Part shown: one piece after another, positions 24,362-33,000 of the stretch
How positions within the stretch are numbered: the first letter of the stretch is position 1
Layout: the number at the start of each line of letters is the position of its first letter
NCBI GenBank assembly: GCA_964655525.1
Contig: CAZZNE010000019.1
Location: forward strand, 9,042-73,041
Direction of reading: 5' to 3'
Length of the DNA: 64,000 bases
Source: DLAJ01 sp964655525
GTDB taxonomy: Bacteria; Bacillota; Clostridia; Lachnospirales; Lachnospiraceae
Position numbers and translations under genes: made by a program
Notes under the pieces: model-generated
The model's input: only the letters and a program-made list of their open reading frames with translations
Database searches by the model: none
What the model was told of the DNA's origin: nothing

Positions 24362-25891
24362 TGTTTCTTTCGGTTCCACAACTACATGAACGTCGTCAAG
24401 ACCCGTCAGGTTCACGTTGCGGTTCACCTTCGCGTCGTAGGTGTCCGCCTTGACGATTTCCGCTAAGTCAATACCAGTCGTCTCTTTCATGCTCTCAAAC
24501 AGCTTTGCCATCACGGCAGGCACATTTCCCGCAACCTGCTCCACGCCGTTTGCGCTTCCTTCCCCGCCGATGATCGTGATCTTATCGATCTGCTTAAGCG
24601 GCTCGGCGATCTTCGCCGCTACCTCAGGCAATACCTGAATCATCATTTCCGCCACAGCAGCCTTATTGTACTTCGCATACGCTTCGGCTTTCTTTTCCAT
24701 CGCCTCCGCCTCGGCAAGACCCTTTGCCTGAATCGCGGCTGCCTCCGCCTCTCCGACCTTGCGGATACCTTCTGCCTCCTGCTCCTTCGCGTAGCGCTCC
24801 GCTTCTGCCTGCGCTTTTCTTGCCTGCGCTTCTCTCTCGATCTCGAACTGTCTTGCCTCTGCGGCATGCTGTACCTCAAACTGCTTTGCTTCCGCTTCCT
24901 TCTGTCTCTGATAAAGCGCCGCATCCGCTCTCTGCTGTGCCGCATAACGATCCGCTTCCGCCTGTTTCTTGACTTCCGCCTCAAGCGCATGCTCCTTAAC
25001 GGCAACCTCTTTCTGCTTTAACTCGATCTCCCGCTCCTGACGCGCAATATCTGCGTTCGCCGTCGTGATCTCGATCGTCTTACGCTGTTCCTCTTTTTGA
25101 ATCTCGTATGCCGCGTCCGCCATCGCCTTTTTCGTGTCGGATTCCTGCTGCAGCTCCGATTTCTTGATCGCCAGCTCGTTCTGACGCTTCGCGATCTCCG
25201 TCTGTGCAGCAACGGCAGCATCGTTCGACTCCTTATCCGCCGACGCCTGCGCTACTTTAATATCTCTCTCACTCTCGGCACGCGCGATCGCCGCCGCTTT
25301 TTTGATCTTTACGATATTGTCGATACCGAGGTTTTCAATGACTTCGTTGCCGTCCACAAAATTCTGCACGTTAAAGCTGATGATATCGAGTCCCATCGCC
25401 GCTAAGTCCGGCTCCGCGTTCTCTTTTACCAGTGTCGCGAACTTCTGGCGGTCGGAGACCATCTCCTCTAATTTCATCTTACCGACGATCTCGCGGACAT
25501 TACCCTCCAACACCTCTCTCGCCACGCTTGCGATATATTCGGTATTTTTATTTAAGAAATTCTCAGCAGCAAGCCGCAGCTTATCCGGCTCATTGCTGAT
25601 CTTGACATTGACGGTCGCATCCACGTTGATGTTGATGTAATCCGCCGTCGGCACTGCGTTGCTCGTCTTGACGTCGATCGGGATCAGGCGCAGGTTCAGC
25701 TTATCCAACCGCTCAAAAAACGGAACGCGGATGCTCGCCTTTCCGATCACGATTTTTGATTTTTTCTTGATACCGGAAATAATAAACGCCATATCGGGCG
25801 GCGCCTTCACATACCCGATTGCAAATAAGATCACGACCAGCAGTACGGCAACGGCCGTAATGATGACCGGCAGCGATAATAACTCTTCCAT
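24356..25891 (-). CDS. floT: Flotillin-family (SPFH) membrane scaffold
   Basis: 511 residues with a GGAGGAG site. One N-terminal membrane segment (residues about 6-27) is followed by an SPFH/PHB domain (about 30-230) and a very long alanine/glutamate-rich coiled coil (AEARQFEIEREAQARKAQAEAER...) to about 430, then a short C-terminal segment. Flotillins organise membrane microdomains and protein complexes. A NfeD partner is often next to floT; none is present here. Divergent from the following plus-strand gene and convergent with traX. Confidence 0.92.
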   Translation of the reverse strand: MEELLSLPVIITAVAVLLVVILFAIGYVKAPPDMAFIISGIKKKSKIVIGKASIRVPFFERLDKLNLRLIPIDVKTSNAVPTADYININVDATVNVKISNEPDKLRLAAENFLNKNTEYIASVAREVLEGNVREIVGKMKLEEMVSDRQKFATLVKENAEPDLAAMGLDIISFNVQNFVDGNEVIENLGIDNIVKIKKAAAIARAESERDIKVAQASADKESNDAAVAAQTEIAKRQNELAIKKSELQQESDTKKAMADAAYEIQKEEQRKTIEITTANADIARQEREIELKQKEVAVKEHALEAEVKKQAEADRYAAQQRADAALYQRQKEAEAKQFEVQHAAEARQFEIEREAQARKAQAEAERYAKEQEAEGIRKVGEAEAAAIQAKGLAEAEAMEKKAEAYAKYNKAAVAEMMIQVLPEVAAKIAEPLKQIDKITIIGGEGSANGVEQVAGNVPAVMAKLFESMKETTGIDLAEIVKADTYDAKVNRNVNLTGLDDVHVVVEPKETL

Positions 25892-25931
25892 AAAGTAACT
25901 CCTCCTTTTTCTTGCGTAACCCTTAGTTTCT

Positions 25932-25960
25932 TTGTTACAATACCGATATAATTATATAAG
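25932..25960 (+). promoter_or_regulatory. Promoter of the acidic hypothetical protein gene
   Basis: TTGTTA (25932-25937), 17-base spacer, TATAAG (25955-25960), about 35 bases before the start codon. The same AT-rich block probably holds the divergent flotillin promoter. Confidence 0.5.
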
Positions 25961-25995
25961 ATTCTCTGCAAAAAAACAACGATTGGGAGAAAACT

Positions 25996-26745
25996 ATGAT
26001 CGATCCGATCCGCGACCCGGTCTATCAGGACTATCAAAGGCAAAAACAGTCCAAAAAGATTGACGGCTCGAATACAGAAAAGGGAAAATTTAATTTAGAT
26101 TATGCCGAAGAGGGCGTTCTTTACGAGCCGTCCTCCGATAAGGATGATAAGACCGATGAGGCGGTAAAAAAGCAGGCAGGCTCTTTTCAGGCTGCCGCCG
26201 CTTTAGAACTGAAAGAACTGACGGAAACGAATCCCTCGTCCTACCAGAAGGCGGCTTCGGCAGAACCGTCCTTTACGGATGTTCTGCGCACTTTTTTTGC
26301 CCGCGCGCGACAGTTTCTGCGGGAGCTTTGGACTGCCATATGGGAAACTCCGTCCGAGAAAGAAGATGCGGCGGTTCTGACAAAAGAAGAATTAGACGAA
26401 ACGCTTCCTAAGGATGAGAACCCATCGGACCGGACAGAGCCCCTTGACGATGCTGCCGCGACAGACCACGCGGCAGTCAGCAATACGGACAGCGGCAATA
26501 CGGCCGACGGGAATACCACGGCGCAAGATCCGCTGCACGCCGCAAACGACGCCCGCATCCTGCATGCACTGAAATCCGGCGACCGCAATCACTTCCGTTC
26601 TCTTTTATCGGAGGACGGCAGACGCACGCCTGCAAGAAATTCCTCCCTGCTCACCTATTATGACGCGAAAGGAAATCTGATCTCCCCTGACGCCTCTGTG
26701 CAGCAGCGCGTTCTGCACGGCGACCGCGGCAGCATGAAGCGCTGA
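25996..26745 (+). CDS. Hypothetical acidic low-complexity protein
   Basis: 249 residues with a GGGAG site. No family recognised. The N-terminus (MIDPIRDPVYQDYQRQKQSKKI) is charged; a single amphipathic segment VLRTFFARARQFLRELWTAIW lies near residues 95-115; the middle is rich in D, E, T and A and looks unstructured; the end ILHALKSGDRNHFRSLLSEDG ... SLLTYYDAKGNLI resembles a small folded tail. No membrane helix. It stands alone between flotillin and the RsiV-type operon and is divergent from flotillin, so a partnership with it is possible but unproven. Confidence 0.7.
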   Translation: MIDPIRDPVYQDYQRQKQSKKIDGSNTEKGKFNLDYAEEGVLYEPSSDKDDKTDEAVKKQAGSFQAAAALELKELTETNPSSYQKAASAEPSFTDVLRTFFARARQFLRELWTAIWETPSEKEDAAVLTKEELDETLPKDENPSDRTEPLDDAAATDHAAVSNTDSGNTADGNTTAQDPLHAANDARILHALKSGDRNHFRSLLSEDGRRTPARNSSLLTYYDAKGNLISPDASVQQRVLHGDRGSMKR

Positions 26746-26814
26746 GCACTCCCGTTATTCCCGCGAGCAATGAGCCATGCGGCTGCGCAGCAGACATTTT
26801 GCGAATACCGCGAA

Positions 26815-26852
26815 AGTGAAATACCCCGCAGCTTGCTGCGGGGTATTTCACT
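26815..26852. terminator. Bidirectional hairpin between hypothetical gene and rsiV-like gene
   Basis: A perfect 17-bp inverted repeat (26815-26831 and 26836-26852, loop 4). It overlaps the stop codon of the minus-strand anti-sigma gene. The flanking T run is short, so a processing or stabilising role is also possible. Confidence 0.65.
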
Positions 26853-27837
26853 CTAATAATTCCGTAAGGATCACATATTCGCTATGTCCGTCCTCGTCGG
26901 TGTTCGTCTGGCTTTGATCCAGTACGATGACCAGATTGCCGTCCTCATTAATATAATAATTCTGGTTTTCGTCGATCTGTGTAAAGACGACGATATCGCT
27001 TTCTGATTTCTCCGTTTCCTGCGCGGCAGTTTCCTCCGCAGAACGCTGCGCATTCCCTGCCTCCATCTGATTTAAGATCTCGTCGCTGATGATCGCGACA
27101 TAATCCCTGCCGTTATAAAGCTCACCGAGCGTCATCACCATATCCCGCTGTTTATCGATATTGTAGTATCTGCGCAGCTCATGATATTCCTCACCGCCGC
27201 GTTCGTTTGCGTAAATGATCAGTGTGAACCACTCGTCGCTGTCCGTTACTACCTCATAGCCCGTCAGTTCCAGACGACCGCCGTCACGGGCGTTTTCTTC
27301 TTCAAAGCGCTCCACGATCCGTTCCGTGTATCCGCCCGCATTCATCCCGTTTCCTTCTACCGGGACTCCCAGATCGTCCGAAAGCGCTTCGACCCCGTCC
27401 TCTTCCGCCGGCTCCGCAAGGGACCTGCCTGCAGCCGGAAACGCATCTGCATCCTCACAGACCGCATCGTCCTCCGCGATCAGTTCTCCGTAAGTTCCCG
27501 CATCCAACGCCATCGGCACCCCATTCTCGTCAGCGGCGCTCTCCGTATGGGCGCTGGAATATTCTCTGAGCGTTACTGTTCTGAAAAATCTGCCGACCAC
27601 AGGCACCCTGCCCATCCGGTCCGCCATATGCGCGTTCAGATTCGGCAAAAGAACAAGAATCAGAACAACCGCAGCCGCACCGGATACCGCCGCACGGATA
27701 TACGCCGCTCTCCGCCGCTTTGCCACATGCTTTTTTCCGCGCAGGATCGCATCCTGTATCCTGTCACGGGCAGACTGCGGCACTTGTATTTCGCGATACT
27801 CATCAATGAGCTGCTGCCATTCATCATTCCGATCCAT
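26848..27837 (-). CDS. rsiV: RsiV-type anti-sigma factor (DUF3298)
   Basis: 329 residues. A short cytoplasmic N-terminus (1-45), one membrane helix (about 46-66), and an extracellular region with the DUF3298 core at the C-terminus: YNIDKQRDMVMTLGELY, YVAIISDEILNQM, then YYINEDGNLVIVLDQ. In Bacillus RsiV holds the ECF sigma factor SigV until lysozyme binds its outer domain and regulated proteolysis frees the sigma. The upstream gene is such a sigma. The start codon at 27837 is preceded by a run of 12 G (27854-27843) ending five bases before the ATG, the only possible ribosome site, which is unusual and possibly phase-variable. Confidence 0.8.
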   Translation of the reverse strand: MDRNDEWQQLIDEYREIQVPQSARDRIQDAILRGKKHVAKRRRAAYIRAAVSGAAAVVLILVLLPNLNAHMADRMGRVPVVGRFFRTVTLREYSSAHTESAADENGVPMALDAGTYGELIAEDDAVCEDADAFPAAGRSLAEPAEEDGVEALSDDLGVPVEGNGMNAGGYTERIVERFEEENARDGGRLELTGYEVVTDSDEWFTLIIYANERGGEEYHELRRYYNIDKQRDMVMTLGELYNGRDYVAIISDEILNQMEAGNAQRSAEETAAQETEKSESDIVVFTQIDENQNYYINEDGNLVIVLDQSQTNTDEDGHSEYVILTELLE

Positions 27838-27842
27838 TTTTA

Positions 27843-27854
27843 CCCCCCCCCCCC
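27843..27854 (-). promoter_or_regulatory. 12-G homopolymer acting as ribosome site
   Basis: Minus strand reads 12 G, then TAAAA, then the ATG of rsiV. The G run can pair with the pyrimidine-rich end of 16S rRNA, with wobble at the U. Slippage would alter its length and thus anti-sigma output. Confidence 0.75.
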
Positions 27855-27886
27855 GAATTTTTCGCGTTTTTTATTGAACCTCTAAG

Positions 27887-28363
27887 TTATTCCCTATCGC
27901 CCAACGCAATTTTTAATTTCTCAAGAACCCGATAAAGCCGGCTCTTTGTCGTGCTTAAATTCAGATTCAGCACCTGCGCCACCTGTTCGATCGTCAGATC
28001 CTCAAAAAAACGCAGGGTAATGATCGCCCGTTCTTCCTCGGTCAGCGCATCGACCGCCTTGTGCAGGTCAATATCCTGATAGCTGTCCTCCTTTGACAGC
28101 ATATCCTCCTGCACCTCCGTATATTCCCGTCTGTTCCGGCGTACAAAATTGACCGCCTCATTCATCATGATCCGATAGATCCATGTACCCGCAAATGCCT
28201 CATTGCGCAGCGTATGTGCGCGGGAGATCGCTTTGTAGGCTCCCTCCTGTACGATATCCAAGGCGTCCTGTTCGCTGCGTACATAGCTATATGCCAATCG
28301 GTAATACTTTTGGTAATTTTCCATCAGTATTCCGCTTATCATCTCTTCCCTGCTCTGTCTCAC
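27887..28363 (-). CDS. sigV: ECF sigma factor, SigV-type
   Basis: 158 residues from the GTG at 28363, which has AAAGGGG seven bases ahead; an internal ATG at residue 8 is possible. Region 2 (NYQKYYRLAYSYVRSEQDALDIVQEG with core-binding and -10 reading helices) and region 4 (LTEEERAIITLRFFEDLTIEQVAQVLNLNLSTTKSRLYRVLEKLK, a helix-turn-helix) are complete. Paired with the downstream RsiV-type gene, it is expected to direct envelope stress genes. Immediately upstream lies an ECF-type promoter, so it likely activates itself. Confidence 0.9.
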   Translation of the reverse strand: MRQSREEMISGILMENYQKYYRLAYSYVRSEQDALDIVQEGAYKAISRAHTLRNEAFAGTWIYRIMMNEAVNFVRRNRREYTEVQEDMLSKEDSYQDIDLHKAVDALTEEERAIITLRFFEDLTIEQVAQVLNLNLSTTKSRLYRVLEKLKIALGDRE

Positions 28364-28392
28364 AACTGTTCCCCTTTGTAAGGCCTACTGAT

Positions 28393-28421
28393 TAGACTGT
28401 TTCTTTCACCATAAAGTTTCA
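28393..28421 (-). promoter_or_regulatory. Putative autoregulatory ECF sigma promoter
   Basis: Minus strand TGAAAC (28421-28416), 17-base spacer, AGTCTA (28398-28393), matching the TGAAAC-N16/17-CGTCTA pattern of SigV/SigX/SigW-like factors with one mismatch. It sits 30 bases before the sigma gene. Confidence 0.65.
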
Positions 28422-28431
28422 ATATTGCTTC

Positions 28432-29721
28432 TCAATACAATTCTTCCAGAACGTCAAAATAATTCTCGAATGTTTTCTTGCAGCAGCCCGGATCGTCGAT
28501 CACAATCCCTTCCGTGCGCAGTCCGACCAAGGCAAACGCCATTGCCATGCGATGATCGCAATACGTCTTTACCAGCGCCGGCTTCGGCGTCCCCGGATAA
28601 ATGCGGATTCCCTCGTCCTCCGGAAGCTCCTCACAGCGGATACCCATCCGGTTAAGCTCGTTTGCGATTGCCGCAATGCGGTCGGATTCCTGCTTGCGGA
28701 TATGTTTCACACCGACAATTTCCGTCACACTGTCGGCATAAACGGCAAGCGCCGCCATCGTCATGGTCTGATCGGAAAAATCACGCATATTCACGCGAAG
28801 TCCGGCATAATGCGTCACACCCGCTCCGCGCACAATGAGTCCGCCCTCCGTATCCTCCAAAACACAGCCAAGCTCTTTTAACAGCCCGACATATTGTATG
28901 TCTCCCTGAAGCGACTGCTCATGCACTCCCTGCACAAACACATCCACGCCCAAAAGCGGCGCCATACTGTAAAAATATGCGGCTCCCGATACATCGGGTT
29001 CCACCTGATAGCGCGTTTTGCCGAAACGCTGTCCTCCCGCCACATGATAACTGTTTTCCCCCTGCCTGCACACGGCAAGTCCGAACTGCTCCATCATGGC
29101 AAGCGTCATACGGATATATGCCCCCGCCGTGCGGCTTCCCTCCATATGTATGGTAAGTCCGTCCGGCAGAAGCGCCGCCGCCATTAAGAGCGCGCTCGCA
29201 AACTGGCTGCTGACGCTTGTGTCAATTTTTACTTCTGATAATTTCATCTCATGCGCGTGAAGCGTAAACGGAAAATGCCCCTTCTCGCCATGATAGTCGA
29301 TCCCGGCTCCGCCCTGCTCCAGTATGGACAACAGCGGCTCCATTGGACGCTTTGCCATCTGTTCGGAGGAATGAATTTCATAATCACCGCCTGCAAACGC
29401 AAGCATCACGGTGAGAAAGCGCGCCGCCGTACCGGCGCTCTGCACATGGATCTCTGCCTGCGGCTTCGGAATTTTCCCTCCGGTTCCGCATATTGTGACG
29501 CGCTTGTCATTTTCTTCAATCTGAAGCTGAAATCCCAGATTTTCAAGACAGGACAAAAATGCACGGGAATCCTCGCTGAACAAAACGCCTTCCAGCGTAC
29601 ATGTTTCGTCAGAGAGCGCCGCCAGCATCAGCGCACGGTTCGTAATACTTTTCGACCCCGGAACACTCACGCGGAACATTCCCTTTTTTTTCAATGGTCT
29701 TACCTGATAGCTCTGTTCCAT
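28432..29721 (-). CDS. aroA: 3-phosphoshikimate 1-carboxyvinyltransferase
   Basis: 429 residues; joins shikimate-3-phosphate and PEP in the shikimate pathway for aromatic amino acids. PGSKSITNRAL at 21-31 binds substrate phosphate; QSAGTAARFL is the PEP/glyphosate loop (in enterobacterial enzymes AGTAMRPL, here the proline is Phe, as is common in Gram-positive forms); QESDRI and CDHRMAMAFAL near the end are conserved. Full length. A GGAGG site lies ten bases before the ATG. Monocistronic in view; no other aro genes nearby. Confidence 0.96.
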   Translation of the reverse strand: MEQSYQVRPLKKKGMFRVSVPGSKSITNRALMLAALSDETCTLEGVLFSEDSRAFLSCLENLGFQLQIEENDKRVTICGTGGKIPKPQAEIHVQSAGTAARFLTVMLAFAGGDYEIHSSEQMAKRPMEPLLSILEQGGAGIDYHGEKGHFPFTLHAHEMKLSEVKIDTSVSSQFASALLMAAALLPDGLTIHMEGSRTAGAYIRMTLAMMEQFGLAVCRQGENSYHVAGGQRFGKTRYQVEPDVSGAAYFYSMAPLLGVDVFVQGVHEQSLQGDIQYVGLLKELGCVLEDTEGGLIVRGAGVTHYAGLRVNMRDFSDQTMTMAALAVYADSVTEIVGVKHIRKQESDRIAAIANELNRMGIRCEELPEDEGIRIYPGTPKPALVKTYCDHRMAMAFALVGLRTEGIVIDDPGCCKKTFENYFDVLEELY

Positions 29722-29890
29722 ATCTTTATCATCCTCCGCAGCAACAAAATCATACCGTTTCCGACTCGAGTTTTTCCGTCACACTGACAATCAATCATAC
29801 CATACCCTGCCGCTGCATTCAACTTGAAAGAGACAATATTTACCATCCGCTCCCGCATTCTTTTCCGCGCTTTACGGAAACACTAACCAT

Positions 29891-30478
29891 ATGAAAACAC
29901 AACGCAAACGCACACACGAACAACTTACTACCATGCTGCTTCTTTTTTTCACCGTATCCGTATCGGGATACCTGTGGGAAATCCTGCTCTATTTTTTTCT
30001 GGACGGTTCCTTTATCAACCGCGGCTTTTTTCATGGTCCGTGGCTGCCGATCTACGGCTTCGGCGCCGTCCTGCTCGCCGGTCTTCTTGAAAAGATTCCC
30101 GACCGCCTCAAAAAACGGCTCCCCCTGCTGTTTCTCGTATCCGCCCTTGTCTGCACGGTAACGGAATATTTTCTCGGGCTGTATCTGGAGACACGCCGCC
30201 ATGTGCGCTATTGGGATTATACCGGCTGGCCGCTTTCCATCGGCGGAAAAGTCTGCCTGATCTCCTTTGTGTTTTTCGGACTCGGCGGCCTGCTGCTCGA
30301 ACGCCGCCTGCTGCCTCTGCTAAGACGCATTCCGCAGACGCTCTCGCTGCACCGCATCCGCGGCATGAGATTTCTGCACGTACTCTTAGGCGCGCTCTGC
30401 CTCCTGTTCGCCGTTGATTTCTTCTATTCGTACGCACACCCGAACATGGGAGAAAATATTACTTTCCGGATCCGCTGA
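29891..30478 (+). CDS. Putative ABC-transporter permease-like membrane protein (PF06541)
   Basis: 195 residues, about five membrane helices. The conserved GYLWE in helix 1, NRGFFHGPWLPIYGFGAV, TEYFLGLYLE and WDYTGWPLSIGGK are signatures of the PF06541 (CmpB/DUF1113) family, abundant in Lachnospiraceae, with no proven transport function. The start at 29891 lacks a strong ribosome site, so the true start may differ by a few codons. It lies alone between aroA and the DUF4037 gene. Confidence 0.8.
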   Translation: MKTQRKRTHEQLTTMLLLFFTVSVSGYLWEILLYFFLDGSFINRGFFHGPWLPIYGFGAVLLAGLLEKIPDRLKKRLPLLFLVSALVCTVTEYFLGLYLETRRHVRYWDYTGWPLSIGGKVCLISFVFFGLGGLLLERRLLPLLRRIPQTLSLHRIRGMRFLHVLLGALCLLFAVDFFYSYAHPNMGENITFRIR

Positions 30479-30554
30479 TCCCGTTACACAAATAACGGAT
30501 CCCCCTTATTTTCGATAGGGAAACACGATGAAGGCACTTCCTTAGCATACCCCT

Positions 30555-31541
30555 TCAGCAATCCTGTAAAACATGCATTCCCCTTAACGCTTCATCCTGA
30601 ATGCCGCGCATCAGCTCATCGGCATGCGCTTCCAGATAAGTGTCCGCCGTCGTTGTGAGTCCCTGCTCATGAATCTCCTGCGCAATCACCTGGCAGACCG
30701 CCTCGACGATCAAAAGCCTTCCGTCCGACTGCGCCTCACCCGACTGCCATTTCTGCTTAGAATCTGTCACATCTGTCAGAAGCATCAGCATGTCGCCCAC
30801 TTCCGACAGTACCGTCATATCTTGTAAGCCCCTGTGCATCCACTTATAAAAGGGACAATATTTCCGGTTCAACAAATAGACAAGGGAACATGCCGCGCGC
30901 ACAAACTCTGAAAGCGCAAGCTCCGCCGCCAGATATTCTCCCCTGCGCATGCAGCGCGCATAATTATACTGCCCGCTCTGCGCCATCACTGCCGTGCGCG
31001 CCGCCATTTTCTTTCTGCGCACATCCTCGGGATAATAGGCAAGCAGGCCTTCCCGGAACGCAAGAAATTCGCCCGCATGGTCTTCAAACACGCGTCCATT
31101 CGTCGCTGCGGCAAGCCGTTCTTCCGGCAGTGCAAGCCATTCCTTATTTGTGTCCGGCAGCCTGTCCGTGCCGAGCAGTCCGTAATAAAATGTCCGGATT
31201 TCCAACACCCCGACACGTCCCACTCCCTGCGCCGTCTGCTTTCGGGGGACTATGCCGTAGCGTTCCTGCGCCGCCTGCGCCCATGCATTGCGCGCATCCT
31301 CATATACCGCCTGCACCGCGCCCGCGTATGTTTCATAGTCCGCCTTTGTCAGCCAGATGCAGACGTCCGCTCCATAATCATGATCGACGGAAAGCGCATC
31401 GTCATAACCGTAACACTCCGACCCATGCCCGACAAGCCCCGCTGCCCATTTATCACACAGCGCCGGAACGCGTTCCGAAAGCATCGGCTTTAAGGCTTCC
31501 GCATAAAACCGCTCCGACAGCTCCAATCCCTTGATCGCCAT
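30555..31541 (-). CDS. DUF4037 nucleotidyltransferase-like protein
   Basis: 328 residues if started at the ATG at 31541 (GAGG nine bases ahead); two earlier ATGs at 31550 and 31556 are possible, while a longer reading overlaps the previous gene. The N-terminal motif GHGSECYGYDDALSVDHDYG is the nucleotidyltransferase-fold signature of DUF4037 (GS followed by D-x-D-type acidic residues). The rest is helical. Substrate unknown. It is the second gene after a TPR protein, 50 bases downstream, and this pairing recurs in my memory of related genomes. Confidence 0.7.
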   Translation of the reverse strand: MAIKGLELSERFYAEALKPMLSERVPALCDKWAAGLVGHGSECYGYDDALSVDHDYGADVCIWLTKADYETYAGAVQAVYEDARNAWAQAAQERYGIVPRKQTAQGVGRVGVLEIRTFYYGLLGTDRLPDTNKEWLALPEERLAAATNGRVFEDHAGEFLAFREGLLAYYPEDVRRKKMAARTAVMAQSGQYNYARCMRRGEYLAAELALSEFVRAACSLVYLLNRKYCPFYKWMHRGLQDMTVLSEVGDMLMLLTDVTDSKQKWQSGEAQSDGRLLIVEAVCQVIAQEIHEQGLTTTADTYLEAHADELMRGIQDEALRGMHVLQDC

Positions 31542-31591
31542 TTCACTCATCCTCATCAAGTTTGATGCCCCGCTTCTTGTGACGGGGTATT

Positions 31592-32452
31592 TTACTGCTC
31601 CAGCGCCTCTCGTACGCGTTTTGCGCGCGATAAATATTCCTGCCTGCGCGCCTCGTCTCCGGTCCGCTCGCAGACGGCGGCACAATTCTCCAAAAGAATC
31701 GCATAGCTTGCGTTTTCCCCGAAATGCTTCAAAACCTCCTCGCACGCCCTGTCATAATAGGTAAGTGCGCACGCATAATCTTCCCTGCGGAAAGCCGCCT
31801 CGGCAAGTCCCGCAAGCGCGCCGCTGTAATGCGCGTCCGTCTGTTCCCCCGCTTCCTCAAATAGCGCGACAGCCTCCCCGAGCAGCCGCTCCGCCTCCTC
31901 CGTTTTGGAAAGCTTAAATTTGATCAGCGCAAGATTCGTCAGCGTCGTCGCCTCCTCCATCCGCGCATCCGGCTGCTTTTTGATGATCGCAAGCGCCTGT
32001 TCGGCAAGTCCCGCCGCCTGCTCATTCTCATCCATCGCCTCTAAAAGCATGCTCATATTATTGTAAAGCCCTGCAAATCGGTAATCCTCGGGCGGAATCA
32101 GCCCCGCATAAATGCCCGCGGCTCTCATATACTGCTCATACGCATCCCGATAACGTCCGCCCGCGCGGTACGCCGTCGCCGAATTGAGCAGCACCGTTGC
32201 AAAATGCTCCGTATCCTCAAGCTGCAGTTCCTCCATCAGCAGAAGCACATCCTCCGACGCCTGATAGGCTTTCTCATGTTGTGAGATGCTCCGATAAAAT
32301 CCGATCATTTCATTACAGATGGCAATATACGCCTGCCAGTCCTCATCCTCTTTTGCCTGCGAGAGCGATGCTGTCAGATACGGTTCCACCTGCGCAAGCT
32401 CATTATTTGCAAACAGATCGTCCAGCGTCTGATAAAATACATTCACGTCCAT
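31592..32452 (-). CDS. Tetratricopeptide-repeat protein
   Basis: 286 residues from the ATG at 32452 (MDVNVFYQTLDDL) with AAAGGTG ahead; an in-frame GTG at 32464 overlaps that site. It is made of six or so TPR-like helical hairpins (for example YQASEDVLLLMEELQLEDTEHFATVLLNSATAYRAGGRYRDAYEQY). No enzyme motif and no signal. TPR folds bind protein partners; the following DUF4037 nucleotidyltransferase-like gene is the obvious candidate. A strong promoter precedes it. Confidence 0.8.
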   Translation of the reverse strand: MDVNVFYQTLDDLFANNELAQVEPYLTASLSQAKEDEDWQAYIAICNEMIGFYRSISQHEKAYQASEDVLLLMEELQLEDTEHFATVLLNSATAYRAGGRYRDAYEQYMRAAGIYAGLIPPEDYRFAGLYNNMSMLLEAMDENEQAAGLAEQALAIIKKQPDARMEEATTLTNLALIKFKLSKTEEAERLLGEAVALFEEAGEQTDAHYSGALAGLAEAAFRREDYACALTYYDRACEEVLKHFGENASYAILLENCAAVCERTGDEARRQEYLSRAKRVREALEQ

Positions 32453-32488
32453 TCCGTTATCCACACCTTTCCGTTCCTAAGTACGCTT

Positions 32489-32517
32489 ATTATAACAGTA
32501 TCCGCCTTTTTTGTAAA
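32489..32517 (-). promoter_or_regulatory. Sigma-A promoter of TPR-DUF4037 operon
   Basis: Minus strand TTTACA (32517-32512), 17-base spacer, perfect TATAAT (32494-32489). Confidence 0.8.
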
Positions 32518-32546
32518 AATTTTTAGCAAAAGAATGCAAAAAGGTA

Positions 32547-32596
32547 TTGACAGCATTTTCTTTTGGTTGTATGGTTAGTTACACAAGTAATGAACC
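32547..32596 (+). promoter_or_regulatory. GntR/YtrA-type promoter and operator
   Basis: TTGACA (32547-32552), 17-base spacer, TATGGT (32570-32575). A dyad GGTTAGTTAC-ACAA-GTAATGAACC (32573-32596, 8 of 10 positions matched) overlaps the -10 and start site, so the gene's own GntR protein probably represses this operon. Confidence 0.75.
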
Positions 32597-32619
32597 CACG
32601 AACCCAGAAAGGAGGACAT

Positions 32620-33000
32620 ATGAACGAATATCTGTCACAGGAAAAGTCCATCTACCTGCAGATCAGCGAAATGCTGGAAAACGATATTCTCCGCGATGTC
32701 CTTCTTGAAGAGGAACGCGTTCCCAGCACGAACGAGCTTGCAAAGCTTTACGCCATCAATCCGGCAACGGCGGCAAAAGGCATCAATCTCTTAGTGGACG
32801 CGGGCATATTCTATAAAAAACGCGGTATCGGCATGTTTGTTGCCGCCGGCGCAAAGGAATGTATCCGAAAGCGGCGGCGGGACGCATTTTTCGATACTTA
32901 CCTGTATTCTATTTTGGAAGAAGCAAAACGCTTAAACATCAGCCGCGACGAACTGATTTCCATGATTGACGGCAATTACGAAAGGAGTACCAAAGACTGA
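32620..33000 (+). CDS. GntR-family (YtrA-like) repressor
   Basis: 126 residues from the ATG at 32620 behind AAAGGAGG. A winged-helix GntR domain (YLQISEMLENDILRDVLLEEERVPSTNELAKLYAINPATAAKGINLLVDAGIFYKKRGIGMFV) makes up residues 10-80; the short helical tail without an effector domain is that of the YtrA subgroup, which controls ABC exporters in response to cell-wall antibiotics. Its stop codon shares one base with the following ABC ATPase start, and an inverted repeat overlaps its promoter. Confidence 0.9.
   Translation: MNEYLSQEKSIYLQISEMLENDILRDVLLEEERVPSTNELAKLYAINPATAAKGINLLVDAGIFYKKRGIGMFVAAGAKECIRKRRRDAFFDTYLYSILEEAKRLNISRDELISMIDGNYERSTKD

Noticed and set aside
27181..27885. 234-residue plus-strand frame opposite rsiV
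   Set aside because: Covers the anti-sigma gene and its G run; composition is that of an antisense shadow.
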